A stretch of DNA of 45,288 nt from Bacteroidota bacterium (GTDB taxonomy: Bacteria > Bacteroidota > Bacteroidia > JABEUT01): contig JABCZW010000017.1 in assembly GCA_013289475.1 (NCBI GenBank), positions 1 through 45,288 on the forward strand. The letters run 5' to 3'. The position numbers and the translations under genes were made by a program. Shown here piece by piece: positions 23,273 through 32,140 of this stretch (positions are counted from its first letter, which is position 1; each line of letters begins with the position of its first letter). The notes below the pieces were generated by a model that was not told where the DNA came from, ran no database searches, and saw only the letters and a list, made by a program, of their open reading frames with translations.

Positions 23273-26200
23273 CTAACTAACATCCTCCTCCGGATCTTCT
23301 TCAGCATCTTCAGGAATAGCAAACATATTTTCCAAAAATTGCTGGTTTACTTTATAGGGAATTTTTTCATCATTTTCGATTTCGGGGAAACTTAATGCAT
23401 ATCCAATAGCTGGAAGCCCTGTTGACCCTCCAAACCCATCTGTATCTAAAACATATATTAATAGAAGCGCATTTGCGGATCCCCGATATTTTCTTATGTA
23501 TTTTCCAACAGGGTTCTGGGGTGGAGTTTTTGCTTTACTTTCGTTTTGTGTTAAAATTGTTGCATCGATGTATCTTTTATCTGTTTCTTCCATATCAAGA
23601 TATTCATGCGGAGGACTAATTATATGAGATTTTCTTATGATGTATTTCTGTTGATCAATAATTAAATTACCAGATGCATCTTCTTCAATAACTTCCTTCC
23701 GGAATGTACATCCAACATTGATTGCTCCATTTGAGGTTTTAATCTCATACACTTGATTTGCTTTTGAATTATTAATCAAAACAACTGTCCAATTATTTAA
23801 ATTACCATGCTTTAATTGCTGCCCAATATATCCTCGAATATAATTAGTGTTTATATTTAACTGTTTTATCCTATAATTTGCAATAAAATCATCTATTTGG
23901 CTATATTTAATATTTTCCCAAATATAAGGCTGCATTTGCCGTATGATTCCTGAGACAGAACCTAATTTTTCAACTAAATTATTTAATTCATGTAAATTTT
24001 TACGTAACGAATCCTCCGATTTACTTATCATATAAGTTTCAATAAGATCGCCAGAAAAACTAAAACTAAGATCTGTTGCCCCTTTAATTTTTGCCGCAGA
24101 AGAAATCATTAGCATTCCTGGGGCAGATCTAACTTTTAGTCCAAAATTTTCTGGAGTGCGGTCAGCAAGCTCCATCATATCAAACTGTTCCTTTAACTCA
24201 TCTGTGGCATTAGCAATATATTGATACCATGTAATCAATTCCTCAGTTGTAAAAAGCCTACATAAGTCAGCATAACCAGGTCTATATCCGAACCATCTAC
24301 CCATTTGAAGTAATGTATCATAAAACCTACTTGCTCTTAAAAAGTAACTAATTGATAATCCTTCCAAAGTAAGCCCCCGTGATAATTTATTCCCACCAAC
24401 TGCAATAACATACAAGCCATCAACATAATCTTTATAATTCAGCGGTGTATTATTTGCATAAACCAAATCTTTTTTGGCACCATGAACTGCTCTTACTTCA
24501 ATTTTTTGAATCGCTATTAAAAGAAATGGCTGGATTTCATCCCAAGTATGCTCTATTAAGAGAGGGTCATTATAATCCAATTGTTTAATAATATTAGCTG
24601 TTTGGTTTTTGAATTCCTTCTCCCAAACTGATTTTAATTCAGAAATAAAAGAAGGTTCTTGTTCGACAATAAGTTTTTTTGCATTTGCAGTATATTTATA
24701 AATCAGATAGGCGCACATATCTATCCACTTCACATACCAGGAAACGTGCACAAGCATTGAATTATGTTCTTTAGGCTCACCTCTTGCAGATCTAATCGCA
24801 CAAACAATGATAAAAGCATTAATAGCAGTTTGCATACTGGGCGGGATACTACTTGGAAGTTCATCATCTTTACTATGCCCTTGTGGAATATAAGATTCAT
24901 AGTCATTAATAATATTTATCATTGGTAAATCCCCCTCATTGTATTCTTCAGTAGTCTTTAATTTGGTATCAAATACTTTAGAATAACCAATATAGTTTGA
25001 TGGAGGTGGAAGATTAATAATAAAATCCTTTGGAAATAAGTCTGCACCTAATTTATACTTTTTGCCTTCAATTACCATTTCCTTCCCTTCTGTTTCATTA
25101 TAATCTGAAATAAAAACATTAGCAAATGGAGTAGCAGTATATCCGACAAATGCACTCTGCTCAAATAAAGATAATGTAGCTCGAATAGACCCGTTGATTT
25201 GTGAAACAAATTCTTTATCAATATTTATAGAAGCATAGTCAGCCTCATCATCTATTACTAATAGTGGAATATTTTTTATTATTTTATAATTGCCATCACT
25301 TTCTGCTCTTGTATGAAGCCAGTTTAATAATGTCTTCAATACCGCCGGATTCTTCTTGGCAACAATTGCATAATAATCATTTGTAGTGATTGGAAGATTT
25401 GGAAGCGCTGATTTTCGCAAGTCACCAGCTTCACCAGCACGTGTAATGGGGTGAACGGGAAGTTTTTTAGGAGTTCGGTAAAGCTCAACTCCAATTGGGT
25501 TATGAACATCCGGATTTTTTAAATCCGAGATATATCCTGTAAAACCCTCATCTATTCTCTCTTGTGTTTGTTGTCTTAAATTCTCATATAATCCGGAGAA
25601 AATAATAACAATGCGAAACCCTAAATCAGCAGCCTTATTGATTAAACCTACGTAGTTACTTGTTTTCCCTGATTGTACATCTCCAACTACCATACCTTTT
25701 TTTTCCCATTTACCCCCTTTTGATGGGTCTCCTATGCGAGTTAATATATCGTCGGTAAGTAAATCAAGCTTTTTTATAGTAGTACTTGCAAATTTCTTTT
25801 TATCTAAATATACTTTATATGCTTTCCAGAAACTCCATGTTAAGCTGCCTTTTTTATCATTTATCCAATTTTTATTAAGAGGTGGCGCATCTTCAAATAT
25901 CTGGTAGTCAGGATTTGAAACTATATTTTTACTTTCAAGGAAAACTTCTATCGCTATGCGATTTAAAAATTCATCAACAGTTTCTTTACCAAATTGTCTT
26001 TCTAATGCTGCAAATGAACTTTGCATCGCATGATTTACATCTTCAGGGGTTAATTCGTCCTTATCCAAAAGAACCTGGGAAATAGCAAGAGATTTAGACC
26101 TGATTTCTTCCCTCCTTTGTATTTTAGAATTTAACTTTTCTAATTCTTCTTTTATATGTAACGGTGGATTTCCTTCAAGTGCTTCACGTATCAATTGCCT

Positions 26201-26446
26201 TGCCTCATCAAAAAGGTCAAGGTTAAGTGCTAAATATGTTGCACTTTGAAATAAAATTGATCTTGTAGGCTCTAATTTAAGTTCGTTCATTAATGTCCTT
26301 GCCGAGGCTTTTTCATAATTTAATGCCCTATGAATATATTTCCAATATGAATACAACTCACTACGTTTTTTAGCAAAGAAGGCCATCTCAGCTAAATCCA
26401 TTGCTTCTTCATGCCAAGAATTTATTTTATTTTCAAGTTCATTCAT
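23273..26446 (-). CDS. Z1-domain superfamily II helicase/endonuclease-like protein
   Basis: 1057 residues. TPR-like helices occupy about residues 1-110. The Walker A motif is GDVQSGKT (255-262), motif II reads IDDEAD (398-403), motif III is GYTATP (435-440), and the Z1 signature AVGGNKLSRGLTLEG starts near 682, followed by QMGRWFGYR (714-722), which acts like motif VI with arginine fingers. Z1 proteins occur in restriction systems with GHKL/MORC-like ATPases and cytosine methyltransferases (described by Iyer and Aravind). They probably translocate on DNA and control a nuclease. It is the last gene of the operon and overlaps the preceding gene by 4 bp. Confidence 0.9.
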   Translation of the reverse strand: MNELENKINSWHEEAMDLAEMAFFAKKRSELYSYWKYIHRALNYEKASARTLMNELKLEPTRSILFQSATYLALNLDLFDEARQLIREALEGNPPLHIKEELEKLNSKIQRREEIRSKSLAISQVLLDKDELTPEDVNHAMQSSFAALERQFGKETVDEFLNRIAIEVFLESKNIVSNPDYQIFEDAPPLNKNWINDKKGSLTWSFWKAYKVYLDKKKFASTTIKKLDLLTDDILTRIGDPSKGGKWEKKGMVVGDVQSGKTSNYVGLINKAADLGFRIVIIFSGLYENLRQQTQERIDEGFTGYISDLKNPDVHNPIGVELYRTPKKLPVHPITRAGEAGDLRKSALPNLPITTNDYYAIVAKKNPAVLKTLLNWLHTRAESDGNYKIIKNIPLLVIDDEADYASINIDKEFVSQINGSIRATLSLFEQSAFVGYTATPFANVFISDYNETEGKEMVIEGKKYKLGADLFPKDFIINLPPPSNYIGYSKVFDTKLKTTEEYNEGDLPMINIINDYESYIPQGHSKDDELPSSIPPSMQTAINAFIIVCAIRSARGEPKEHNSMLVHVSWYVKWIDMCAYLIYKYTANAKKLIVEQEPSFISELKSVWEKEFKNQTANIIKQLDYNDPLLIEHTWDEIQPFLLIAIQKIEVRAVHGAKKDLVYANNTPLNYKDYVDGLYVIAVGGNKLSRGLTLEGLSISYFLRASRFYDTLLQMGRWFGYRPGYADLCRLFTTEELITWYQYIANATDELKEQFDMMELADRTPENFGLKVRSAPGMLMISSAAKIKGATDLSFSFSGDLIETYMISKSEDSLRKNLHELNNLVEKLGSVSGIIRQMQPYIWENIKYSQIDDFIANYRIKQLNINTNYIRGYIGQQLKHGNLNNWTVVLINNSKANQVYEIKTSNGAINVGCTFRKEVIEEDASGNLIIDQQKYIIRKSHIISPPHEYLDMEETDKRYIDATILTQNESKAKTPPQNPVGKYIRKYRGSANALLLIYVLDTDGFGGSTGLPAIGYALSFPEIENDEKIPYKVNQQFLENMFAIPEDAEEDPEEDVS

Positions 26447-26973
26447 TCCACATGAGTTATAGATTTAGGTGTGCCAAATTCAACTATGATAACACATGAC
26501 AATAGCGCAGGTTGAGCAGACCTTCTAATTTGATCTGTTTTTATTTTTAATCTGGCTTCAACTTCAGCATCAGTCCCCTTCAAGTCTCCACTTATTTCAA
26601 GTTTCAAATATTCTTGGAAGAGTACAGCACCATTAGAATTTCCTACCCAAAAATCAAAATAGGTTCCTTTCCAGGCACGTTTAACTTGCCATTGAGTTTG
26701 GTCATGAATTATAGCAATTGCAACTCCCATTGCTCCATACTCTGTCGCCTCTTCTAAATCACCAAAGCTTTTCCTATCAGCATCTGTAATTGCACATCGC
26801 ACTAAATTGTATTCCTGGTTAATATATCCCCGGACATGAAAACTTGAAATTAACGCATGCTTGCAATGATCAAGACACACAGATGCAGCCCCATGCATGT
26901 ACCCTCCATTTCTTGGAGATAATCCGGTACTCATCGTATCTTCCAGTACTTCTAATTTTAAATCTTTAATCAT
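26443..26973 (-). CDS. Accessory protein of the Z1 restriction operon
   Basis: 176 residues from the ATG at 26973 (MIKDLKLEVLEDTMSTG); an upstream TTG is unlikely. It overlaps the methyltransferase stop by 8 bp and the Z1 start by 4 bp, so it is tightly coupled to both. SFHVRGYINQEYNLVRC, EYGAMGVAIAIIHDQTQWQVKRAWKGTYFDFWVGN and LLSCVIIVEFGTPKS suggest an alpha/beta fold with a possible nuclease-like core, but no complete (D/E)-(E/Q)xK set is obvious. Proteins in this slot accompany Z1 genes; the function is unproven. Confidence 0.6.
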   Translation of the reverse strand: MIKDLKLEVLEDTMSTGLSPRNGGYMHGAASVCLDHCKHALISSFHVRGYINQEYNLVRCAITDADRKSFGDLEEATEYGAMGVAIAIIHDQTQWQVKRAWKGTYFDFWVGNSNGAVLFQEYLKLEISGDLKGTDAEVEARLKIKTDQIRRSAQPALLSCVIIVEFGTPKSITHVE

Positions 26974-27937
26974 TGTAACATAAAGAATTAACAATTGAAG
27001 TCATGACCGGGGGGCAAACCCCGTTTCCCATTAGCATGATTTTTTGCCTGCGCGTTAATTCAAGATCAAGAGTAAAATTCTTATCATAGCCCATTGCAAG
27101 CTTTAATTCTTCCGGCTGAAGCATTCTCATCTTGTGGTCTTTACCATTAGGTAATACCAATGCGAATCTATCAAGCGTGGTAATAGTTCTGAGAGGCTTA
27201 TCAATACTTTGCCAGCCATCACCAGTACCGTAATAAACCATTATAAAAGGTTTATTCCTTCCAAGAGCCTCAATAGCATTATTGGCCCTCTTCAGTGTCT
27301 TTTTTGCTCTTCCTTTCTTATTAAGCGGAGTAAATCTGTACTTATCAGACCAATCAATAACACTTGATACAGGAATGGGTTTCCTATTTTTCGTAACAGG
27401 GATTTTTGACTCTTTTGACAATGAGCAAAGTAAAAACAATCGCTTCCTTGCCTGGGGTACACCAAAGTTAGAAGAATTTAATTTAAGTTCTTTGACAAAA
27501 TAATTCAAATTCCATAATTCCTCTAATAGTTTCGGGTGCTCACTCCATGAAGCCATTTCAACTACATTTTCAATTACAATCCATTTAGGCCTAAATACTT
27601 CAGCATACCGTGTAACCTGAAAAGCGGTCATCTTACTTTCTTCACTGCGTTCTCTTGCCCCTTTTGCAACAGAGTGATTTGTACATTCTGGAGAAGCCAA
27701 TATTAAATCAATCTCCCCAATTTCTTTCTTGACCTTTTCCGGCATTAGATTTCTTATGTCACTTTCATAAACCTTCGCTTTGGGGAAATTAGCTTTATAT
27801 GCAATAATTGCAGGGTTCCAAATATCAAACCCGGCAATAATTTCTGCTCCGGCCTTTTTCGCCCCATAACTACTGCCACCTGCTCCACAAAAAAGATCAA
27901 TCGTTCTTAAATTACCATGAATTCTACTGCTGCTCAT
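26966..27937 (-). CDS. DNA (cytosine-5) methyltransferase, SPECT type
   Basis: 323 residues. Motif I is TIDLFCGAGGSSYGAKKAG (about 13-31). The catalytic motif is ASPECTNHSVAKG, in which Cys follows Pro-Glu rather than Pro-Pro, a known variant in phage and element enzymes. Motif VI is VIENVVEM and motif VIII region FGVPQARKRLFLLCS. The end has MLMGNGVCPPV (motif X). It overlaps the genes on both sides, placing it firmly with the Z1 helicase. It should mark self DNA for the Z1/GHKL restriction system, separately from the SinI-like methyltransferase farther upstream. Confidence 0.9.
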   Translation of the reverse strand: MSSSRIHGNLRTIDLFCGAGGSSYGAKKAGAEIIAGFDIWNPAIIAYKANFPKAKVYESDIRNLMPEKVKKEIGEIDLILASPECTNHSVAKGARERSEESKMTAFQVTRYAEVFRPKWIVIENVVEMASWSEHPKLLEELWNLNYFVKELKLNSSNFGVPQARKRLFLLCSLSKESKIPVTKNRKPIPVSSVIDWSDKYRFTPLNKKGRAKKTLKRANNAIEALGRNKPFIMVYYGTGDGWQSIDKPLRTITTLDRFALVLPNGKDHKMRMLQPEELKLAMGYDKNFTLDLELTRRQKIMLMGNGVCPPVMTSIVNSLCYND

Positions 27938-28418
27938 ATATACTTTCTCCCTGCTTTAATGCTTTTATTGTTCGTGGAATGTACCACGCATTCATCGTCT
28001 TATCCCATTGCCTTACTTTTAGAAATTGCTCCCAAGAAAACCCATGCAAGGCGCTCAATTCATAATTGTCATTAAGCTGTACGACAAGAAGATACTCGAA
28101 TAATTGTTTGTTTTTATTAGCTGGATCAGGATAAACAGTCCCAGTTTTACTGCCATCTTTAATTGTTTTAATTGAATATCGTTCTCCATTTCTTGACAAT
28201 GCATCCACATTTTTAGTTCCTGTTGGTGCTTTTTGAAGATTTGAAAGCCGGGGTGTATCATTGAAATAATTTATAGCAATCGTTTCTCCAATTTCCCCCA
28301 CAGAGAATTTGATATTCCTTCTTTTAAATTCTTTATCAACCTGAATTCTAAAAGCTATGACATCTTCATCCGTGTATTTCTCCAAATCTATAGTCTTCCT
28401 TTTTAGTGTCATTTTCAT
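27924..28418 (-). CDS. PD-(D/E)XK nuclease-like protein
   Basis: 164 residues. VGEIGETIAINYFND, then NVDALSRNGERYSIKTIKDG, has the layout of a restriction-like nuclease: an early Glu helix, D72 and the S-I-K84 pair, where a Glu or Gln is more usual before the Lys. It overlaps the upstream gene by ATGA and the downstream methyltransferase by 14 bp. A role as the DNA-cutting subunit of the Z1 operon is plausible, but the atypical catalytic triad leaves this open. Confidence 0.6.
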   Translation of the reverse strand: MKMTLKRKTIDLEKYTDEDVIAFRIQVDKEFKRRNIKFSVGEIGETIAINYFNDTPRLSNLQKAPTGTKNVDALSRNGERYSIKTIKDGSKTGTVYPDPANKNKQLFEYLLVVQLNDNYELSALHGFSWEQFLKVRQWDKTMNAWYIPRTIKALKQGESIYEQQ

Positions 28419-28975
28419 ATTAATCTATTAAAACAAGGATTACGTATATCTAAGACAAAGCTTGATTTGGCATTACCTTTATTATCATAACGACGCTGCT
28501 GGTATTCATGCAGCGGGCATGTTTCTAAATAATTGTCCAGTTCCTTAAATGAGGTTTTCCATACTCCGTATAATGGTTGAGCAACTATTTCCCTTCCACC
28601 CATCATAAATTTCACAGCAATCCAATCTACCCAATAATAAATATCTATGTCTGGATATAAGTTTTGATAACGGGTTCTATCCTTTAAATTAAAAACGACT
28701 ACAAATGTGGGGTCAATTCCAAATAATCGTTGTGCTTGAAAAAATGGAGTGTTTTGTGTTTTGAGATCACCCCTAATATTATCCATTACGTGCAAAAGAT
28801 CTGGCGCGTAAGCATTATTTTCCTTTTCTGGATTTATTAATATACCCAAAGCCTCTCCATGAATCCGCACAAAAGATTGCTCAACCTTTTCACCATCTTT
28901 ACACCACTTAGTTTTATCTTGTAAGTCGTGATGCGTTATCTCAAGTCCATTCTGATCATATAAAGTATACGCCAT
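28415..28975 (-). CDS. Unknown protein of the restriction operon
   Basis: 186 residues starting MAYTLYDQNGLEITHHDL. KVEQSFVRIHGEALGILINPEKENNAYAPDLLHV could be a nuclease beginning (Glu, then a PD pair), and YYWVDWIAVKFM with PLYGVWKTSFKELD follows, but the expected E-x-K is not clear. It lies 2 bp after the SinI-like gene stop and overlaps the next gene by ATGA. No family is recognised with confidence. Possible restriction subunit, judged from position. Confidence 0.5.
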   Translation of the reverse strand: MAYTLYDQNGLEITHHDLQDKTKWCKDGEKVEQSFVRIHGEALGILINPEKENNAYAPDLLHVMDNIRGDLKTQNTPFFQAQRLFGIDPTFVVVFNLKDRTRYQNLYPDIDIYYWVDWIAVKFMMGGREIVAQPLYGVWKTSFKELDNYLETCPLHEYQQRRYDNKGNAKSSFVLDIRNPCFNRLI

Positions 28976-28977
28976 CG

Positions 28978-29712
28978 TTAAATATTTAGTTTGCTATCCT
29001 CTGCTATAAATACGCAGGCTGGGTTATTCTTTACAACTCCAGCAACATATTTCCTGAAATCTTGCTCTGTTAAATCTTTCCTCCCTACAAGTTCATGCAA
29101 CTTATCCCACATAAAAGCTTCTTGTTTTGTAGATTTACGACGATACCATTTTAATATTGTAGTTCCTAAACGAACTCGACTACTCGAACTATTTTCAGAA
29201 TTATCACTATTTTTTACTTGCAACAATGTTCCATCCACCTTACAAAAATCAACTGCATCTATGGTATTTCCCCAACAACAGCACCACCCATCTTTACATA
29301 ACTTATCTGCAAGATATTCTTCCAGCAATTCACCAACCAAGTTTTCAATATTCATTATAATTTGATGGCCGGCTTCTAATTGCTCTATAAATTTTTCATT
29401 AGCCATTGATAACCTGGCTTGTAATATGGTCTTCATTATAGGATCAGGATATGTTCCGCTCGGTTTCTTTTTTCTAATAGAGGGGCGATTTTCATACGCC
29501 TTTAAGTATCTCATAACCCATTTTTCAACATACTCCTTATTTGAGATAGGAGTATCCTGTTTAAATCCAAGGGCTGGTAAGTTCCGTATATCGGAAAACG
29601 CAACTGTAATTACCGTTTCCAACTCAATAGTATAGGCCTTTTGAGCAACGGCCTTTGCTGTTATTATAGCAAGCCGACTACTTAAAGTATCAAATTTTGC
29701 GTTTTCTTTCAT
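28978..29712 (-). CDS. SinI-like type II restriction endonuclease
   Basis: 244 residues. NLVGELLEEYLADKLCKDGWCCCWGNTIDAVDFCKVDG, followed by LLQVKNSDNSENSSSSRVRLGT and ILKWYRR, corresponds to the SinI restriction endonuclease family as I remember it. VDF and QVK give the Asp and Gln-x-Lys of a PD-(D/E)XK-type site. SinI recognises GGWCC; whether this homologue has the same specificity needs testing. Its partner methyltransferase is immediately upstream (40-bp gap), making a complete type II pair inside the larger operon. Confidence 0.78.
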   Translation of the reverse strand: MKENAKFDTLSSRLAIITAKAVAQKAYTIELETVITVAFSDIRNLPALGFKQDTPISNKEYVEKWVMRYLKAYENRPSIRKKKPSGTYPDPIMKTILQARLSMANEKFIEQLEAGHQIIMNIENLVGELLEEYLADKLCKDGWCCCWGNTIDAVDFCKVDGTLLQVKNSDNSENSSSSRVRLGTTILKWYRRKSTKQEAFMWDKLHELVGRKDLTEQDFRKYVAGVVKNNPACVFIAEDSKLNI

Positions 29713-29752
29713 ACCATGAAAAATATGGCATAAAAGTATGGGAATTAAGGAA

Positions 29753-31036
29753 CTATACCAAATCTAAAACAGTCTGCTGTTTTTTCTTCGATTCTTGGTG
29801 GGACTGCTTTGCCCTCTTAAAGAAATCTGCCTCCCAAGTGACTTCTGATGTATTAACGTATCTTGAATAGGTAAACCCAGGTATAATTTTAAAAGCCTTA
29901 TTCTGATGATGCTTAATGATTGTACTACCAATTGCAAATCCAAGGCCTACCGGCACAGCATTACCTATCTGCTTATACTGGTCAATTATTGCGCCACATA
30001 TTTCCCAATTATCTGGAAACTGCTGGATTCTTTTATACTCTTGGACAGAAAGTGGCCTATCTTCTTCGGGGTGTCCAAGTTCTGTAGCAGGCATTGCAGG
30101 GTGTGTAACTACAGTTGGGGAGGGCTTATTCCAAGCAAGTCGCCTAAAAAACCCTGTCTTACCACCGCCAAGATGGTATGAATTTCCTAAAGCAATAAGC
30201 TGTATATCCTTGGGCAAATCTTTCCAATATTGACCTTCCTTTAACATTCTAAAATATACCAGCCGTTTTTCTGAAAAGTTAACATACTCTGCTTCTTTTG
30301 TATTAAGTCCGATTACAGCATCTTTAAATGTCCTCCATGGCTTAAGATTAAACTTAGGGTCATTTGAATGCGTAGGTTCTAAATGGGGTACGGGTTTCTT
30401 TAACCGGGTGCAAATCATAACCACCCTTTCTCTAACTTGTGGTGTTCCAAAATTCGCTGAGTTGTATAAATTGAATGTTACCGTATAACCACCAAGTTCG
30501 AGTTTTTTCTTAATGTAGTATAAGGAAGAGCCTGCAATATTTTTATAATCTACAGGGAATGATTGCGTAACTTCATCATTAATATCAATGGTCATTGTGG
30601 ATGAAAGTAAGCCACGCACATTCTCAATTATCGCATATTTAGGCCTCGCTGTCAATAAGAGATCAATAAATTTCAAAAACACATTACCGCGCACATCCTC
30701 AAATCCCATTCTTTTCCCGGCAGTACTAAAAGCCTGACAAGGAGGCCCGCCGACAATTAGGTCTATTTCCTTGTATGACTTTAGGCCGGAGTGTTTAAGT
30801 ATTTCCTCATAGCTATAATCACGTATATCTCCGATTAAGCCTACTTTTTTATCATTTGTTATTATAGTTTCCCGGCTTGCATTATCTATCTCACAGGCAA
30901 GAAGAACATTAATGCCTGCCTTTTCCAATCCAATATCTAATCCCATAGCCCCAGAAAAGAAAGAGAGGCAATTAAGCTTCGTCTCACTTTTTCCCCTCGT
31001 TGCTATTCTATCTTCAATAGTTTTTTTCTTCATCAT
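29753..31036 (-). CDS. DNA (cytosine-5) methyltransferase, SinI-type partner
   Basis: 427 residues with canonical C5 motifs: motif I FFSGAMGLDIGLEKAG (about 26-41), motif IV VGGPPCQAFSTAGKRMGF, motif VI IIENVRGLLS, motif VIII region TPQVRERVVMI, a long target recognition region, and motif X YKQIGNAVPVGLG. The catalytic loop is fully standard, unlike the other two C5 enzymes of the element. It lies directly upstream of the SinI-like endonuclease, so it probably protects the same site (GGWCC if the family assignment holds). A 31-residue basic tail follows the last motif. Confidence 0.92.
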   Translation of the reverse strand: MMKKKTIEDRIATRGKSETKLNCLSFFSGAMGLDIGLEKAGINVLLACEIDNASRETIITNDKKVGLIGDIRDYSYEEILKHSGLKSYKEIDLIVGGPPCQAFSTAGKRMGFEDVRGNVFLKFIDLLLTARPKYAIIENVRGLLSSTMTIDINDEVTQSFPVDYKNIAGSSLYYIKKKLELGGYTVTFNLYNSANFGTPQVRERVVMICTRLKKPVPHLEPTHSNDPKFNLKPWRTFKDAVIGLNTKEAEYVNFSEKRLVYFRMLKEGQYWKDLPKDIQLIALGNSYHLGGGKTGFFRRLAWNKPSPTVVTHPAMPATELGHPEEDRPLSVQEYKRIQQFPDNWEICGAIIDQYKQIGNAVPVGLGFAIGSTIIKHHQNKAFKIIPGFTYSRYVNTSEVTWEADFFKRAKQSHQESKKKQQTVLDLV

Positions 31037-31044
31037 TCCAGTGC

Positions 31045-31344
31045 TTACTTTAGCAATATTCCATTGTTAAGTAATCGATTGCGGGTTCTTAACATTTGCA
31101 AAAAAACATCATCATTTTTGGCTTTGCAAAGTTCATCATATATGGCTTTATGTTCTTGATTCTTAATTACCTTATCATAAGTCAATTTCATAAAATCCCC
31201 TATTCTTCCTTTTACAATCTCAGGGTGTTCGGCAATCTGGAAAGAATCTATTGTAGTGCTGCCACCGGATATTTCATGATAAGATAATGCCACATCGTGA
31301 CACAATATCATCAATTGGGCAAATTGCTTGATTTTATATTCCAT
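31045..31344 (-). CDS. Small helical protein of the restriction operon
   Basis: 99 residues starting MEYKIKQFAQLMILCHDVAL. All-helical with a conserved-looking SYHEISGGSTTIDSF and TRNRLLNNGIL end. It starts 37 bp after the SRAP gene and stops 8 bp before the methyltransferase. It does not look like a classical C-protein HTH repressor. Unknown function; position suggests an accessory of the restriction-modification pair. Confidence 0.5.
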   Translation of the reverse strand: MEYKIKQFAQLMILCHDVALSYHEISGGSTTIDSFQIAEHPEIVKGRIGDFMKLTYDKVIKNQEHKAIYDELCKAKNDDVFLQMLRTRNRLLNNGILLK

Positions 31345-31381
31345 ATAGCAAATTTACTAAATTGCAAGATACCATTGCTAT

Positions 31382-32095
31382 TTACTTATTCCAATAGTAC
31401 AATACTTCGTTTTGGATGTCAGGGTAATTAGTATTCATGTTTGGATGAGAAATTGTGTGAGAAATCGTATGATAGCTTAATATCTCATTTGGCGAAGGTT
31501 TTAATAGGCCTTGAATTTCTTTTTTTGTGCTTTTAGGATTAATCCATTGTTGCCATCCCTTATCATCCAGTATTAGTGGCATCCGTTTACCAGAATTGAT
31601 CATTGCCATTACTTCATTTGCTTCAGTAGTAATAATACTAAATGAGTTAACTACTTCTCCGGTAGCCTCACTAATCCATGTGTCATAGATACAACCCAAT
31701 GAAAAGACACCCTTATCTTTAGGGTATATGTAATGAGGGTATTTCATTTTACCTACCTCCTTCCATTGATAATAACCATCAACTGGAAGAATACATCGGC
31801 TTTTAGCAATAGATCGCATATACATCGGCTTTTCAAAAATTGTTTCAGCTTTTGCATTTAATGTCATATTACTAACCTCTTTTGCCTTCTCCTCGCCTTT
31901 TGTCCAAGAAGGTATCAATCCCCACCGCATTAGCTCGAACCTTTTACCGCTTTTCCATATTAACACAGGCAATATAGGGTGAGTGTAGCCACTTACATGA
32001 TAATATTTATGTGCATCAAGTTCCACATTAGGTTTTATGCCATATTTTTTCTCTAAGTCTTCAGTACGCTGTCTTGCAGCAACATTATAACACAT
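31382..32095 (-). CDS. SRAP-family protein (YedK/HMCES-like) with altered active site
   Basis: 237 residues. The catalytic MCYN (Cys2), the RWGLIPSW motif and the N-A-x-E segment (N80, E84) define the SRAP family, which shields abasic sites in single-stranded DNA through a covalent Cys2 link. Two usual residues differ. The family GxYEW reads GYYQW (Q110 in place of Glu), and the His normally just before the RMP motif is missing (MINSGKRMP). The protein could still bond to abasic DNA but may be slow to reverse it. It is inside the restriction operon, between the GHKL gene and the SinI-like pair. Confidence 0.82.
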   Translation of the reverse strand: MCYNVAARQRTEDLEKKYGIKPNVELDAHKYYHVSGYTHPILPVLIWKSGKRFELMRWGLIPSWTKGEEKAKEVSNMTLNAKAETIFEKPMYMRSIAKSRCILPVDGYYQWKEVGKMKYPHYIYPKDKGVFSLGCIYDTWISEATGEVVNSFSIITTEANEVMAMINSGKRMPLILDDKGWQQWINPKSTKKEIQGLLKPSPNEILSYHTISHTISHPNMNTNYPDIQNEVLYYWNK

Positions 32096-32140
32096 TCTAA
32101 TTAAAGTATGCTTTCGATTAATTAATTAAGTGATTCTAAA

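Noticed and set aside
29906-30233. Plus-strand frames inside the C5 methyltransferase
   Set aside because: They lie opposite conserved methyltransferase motifs and are shadows.
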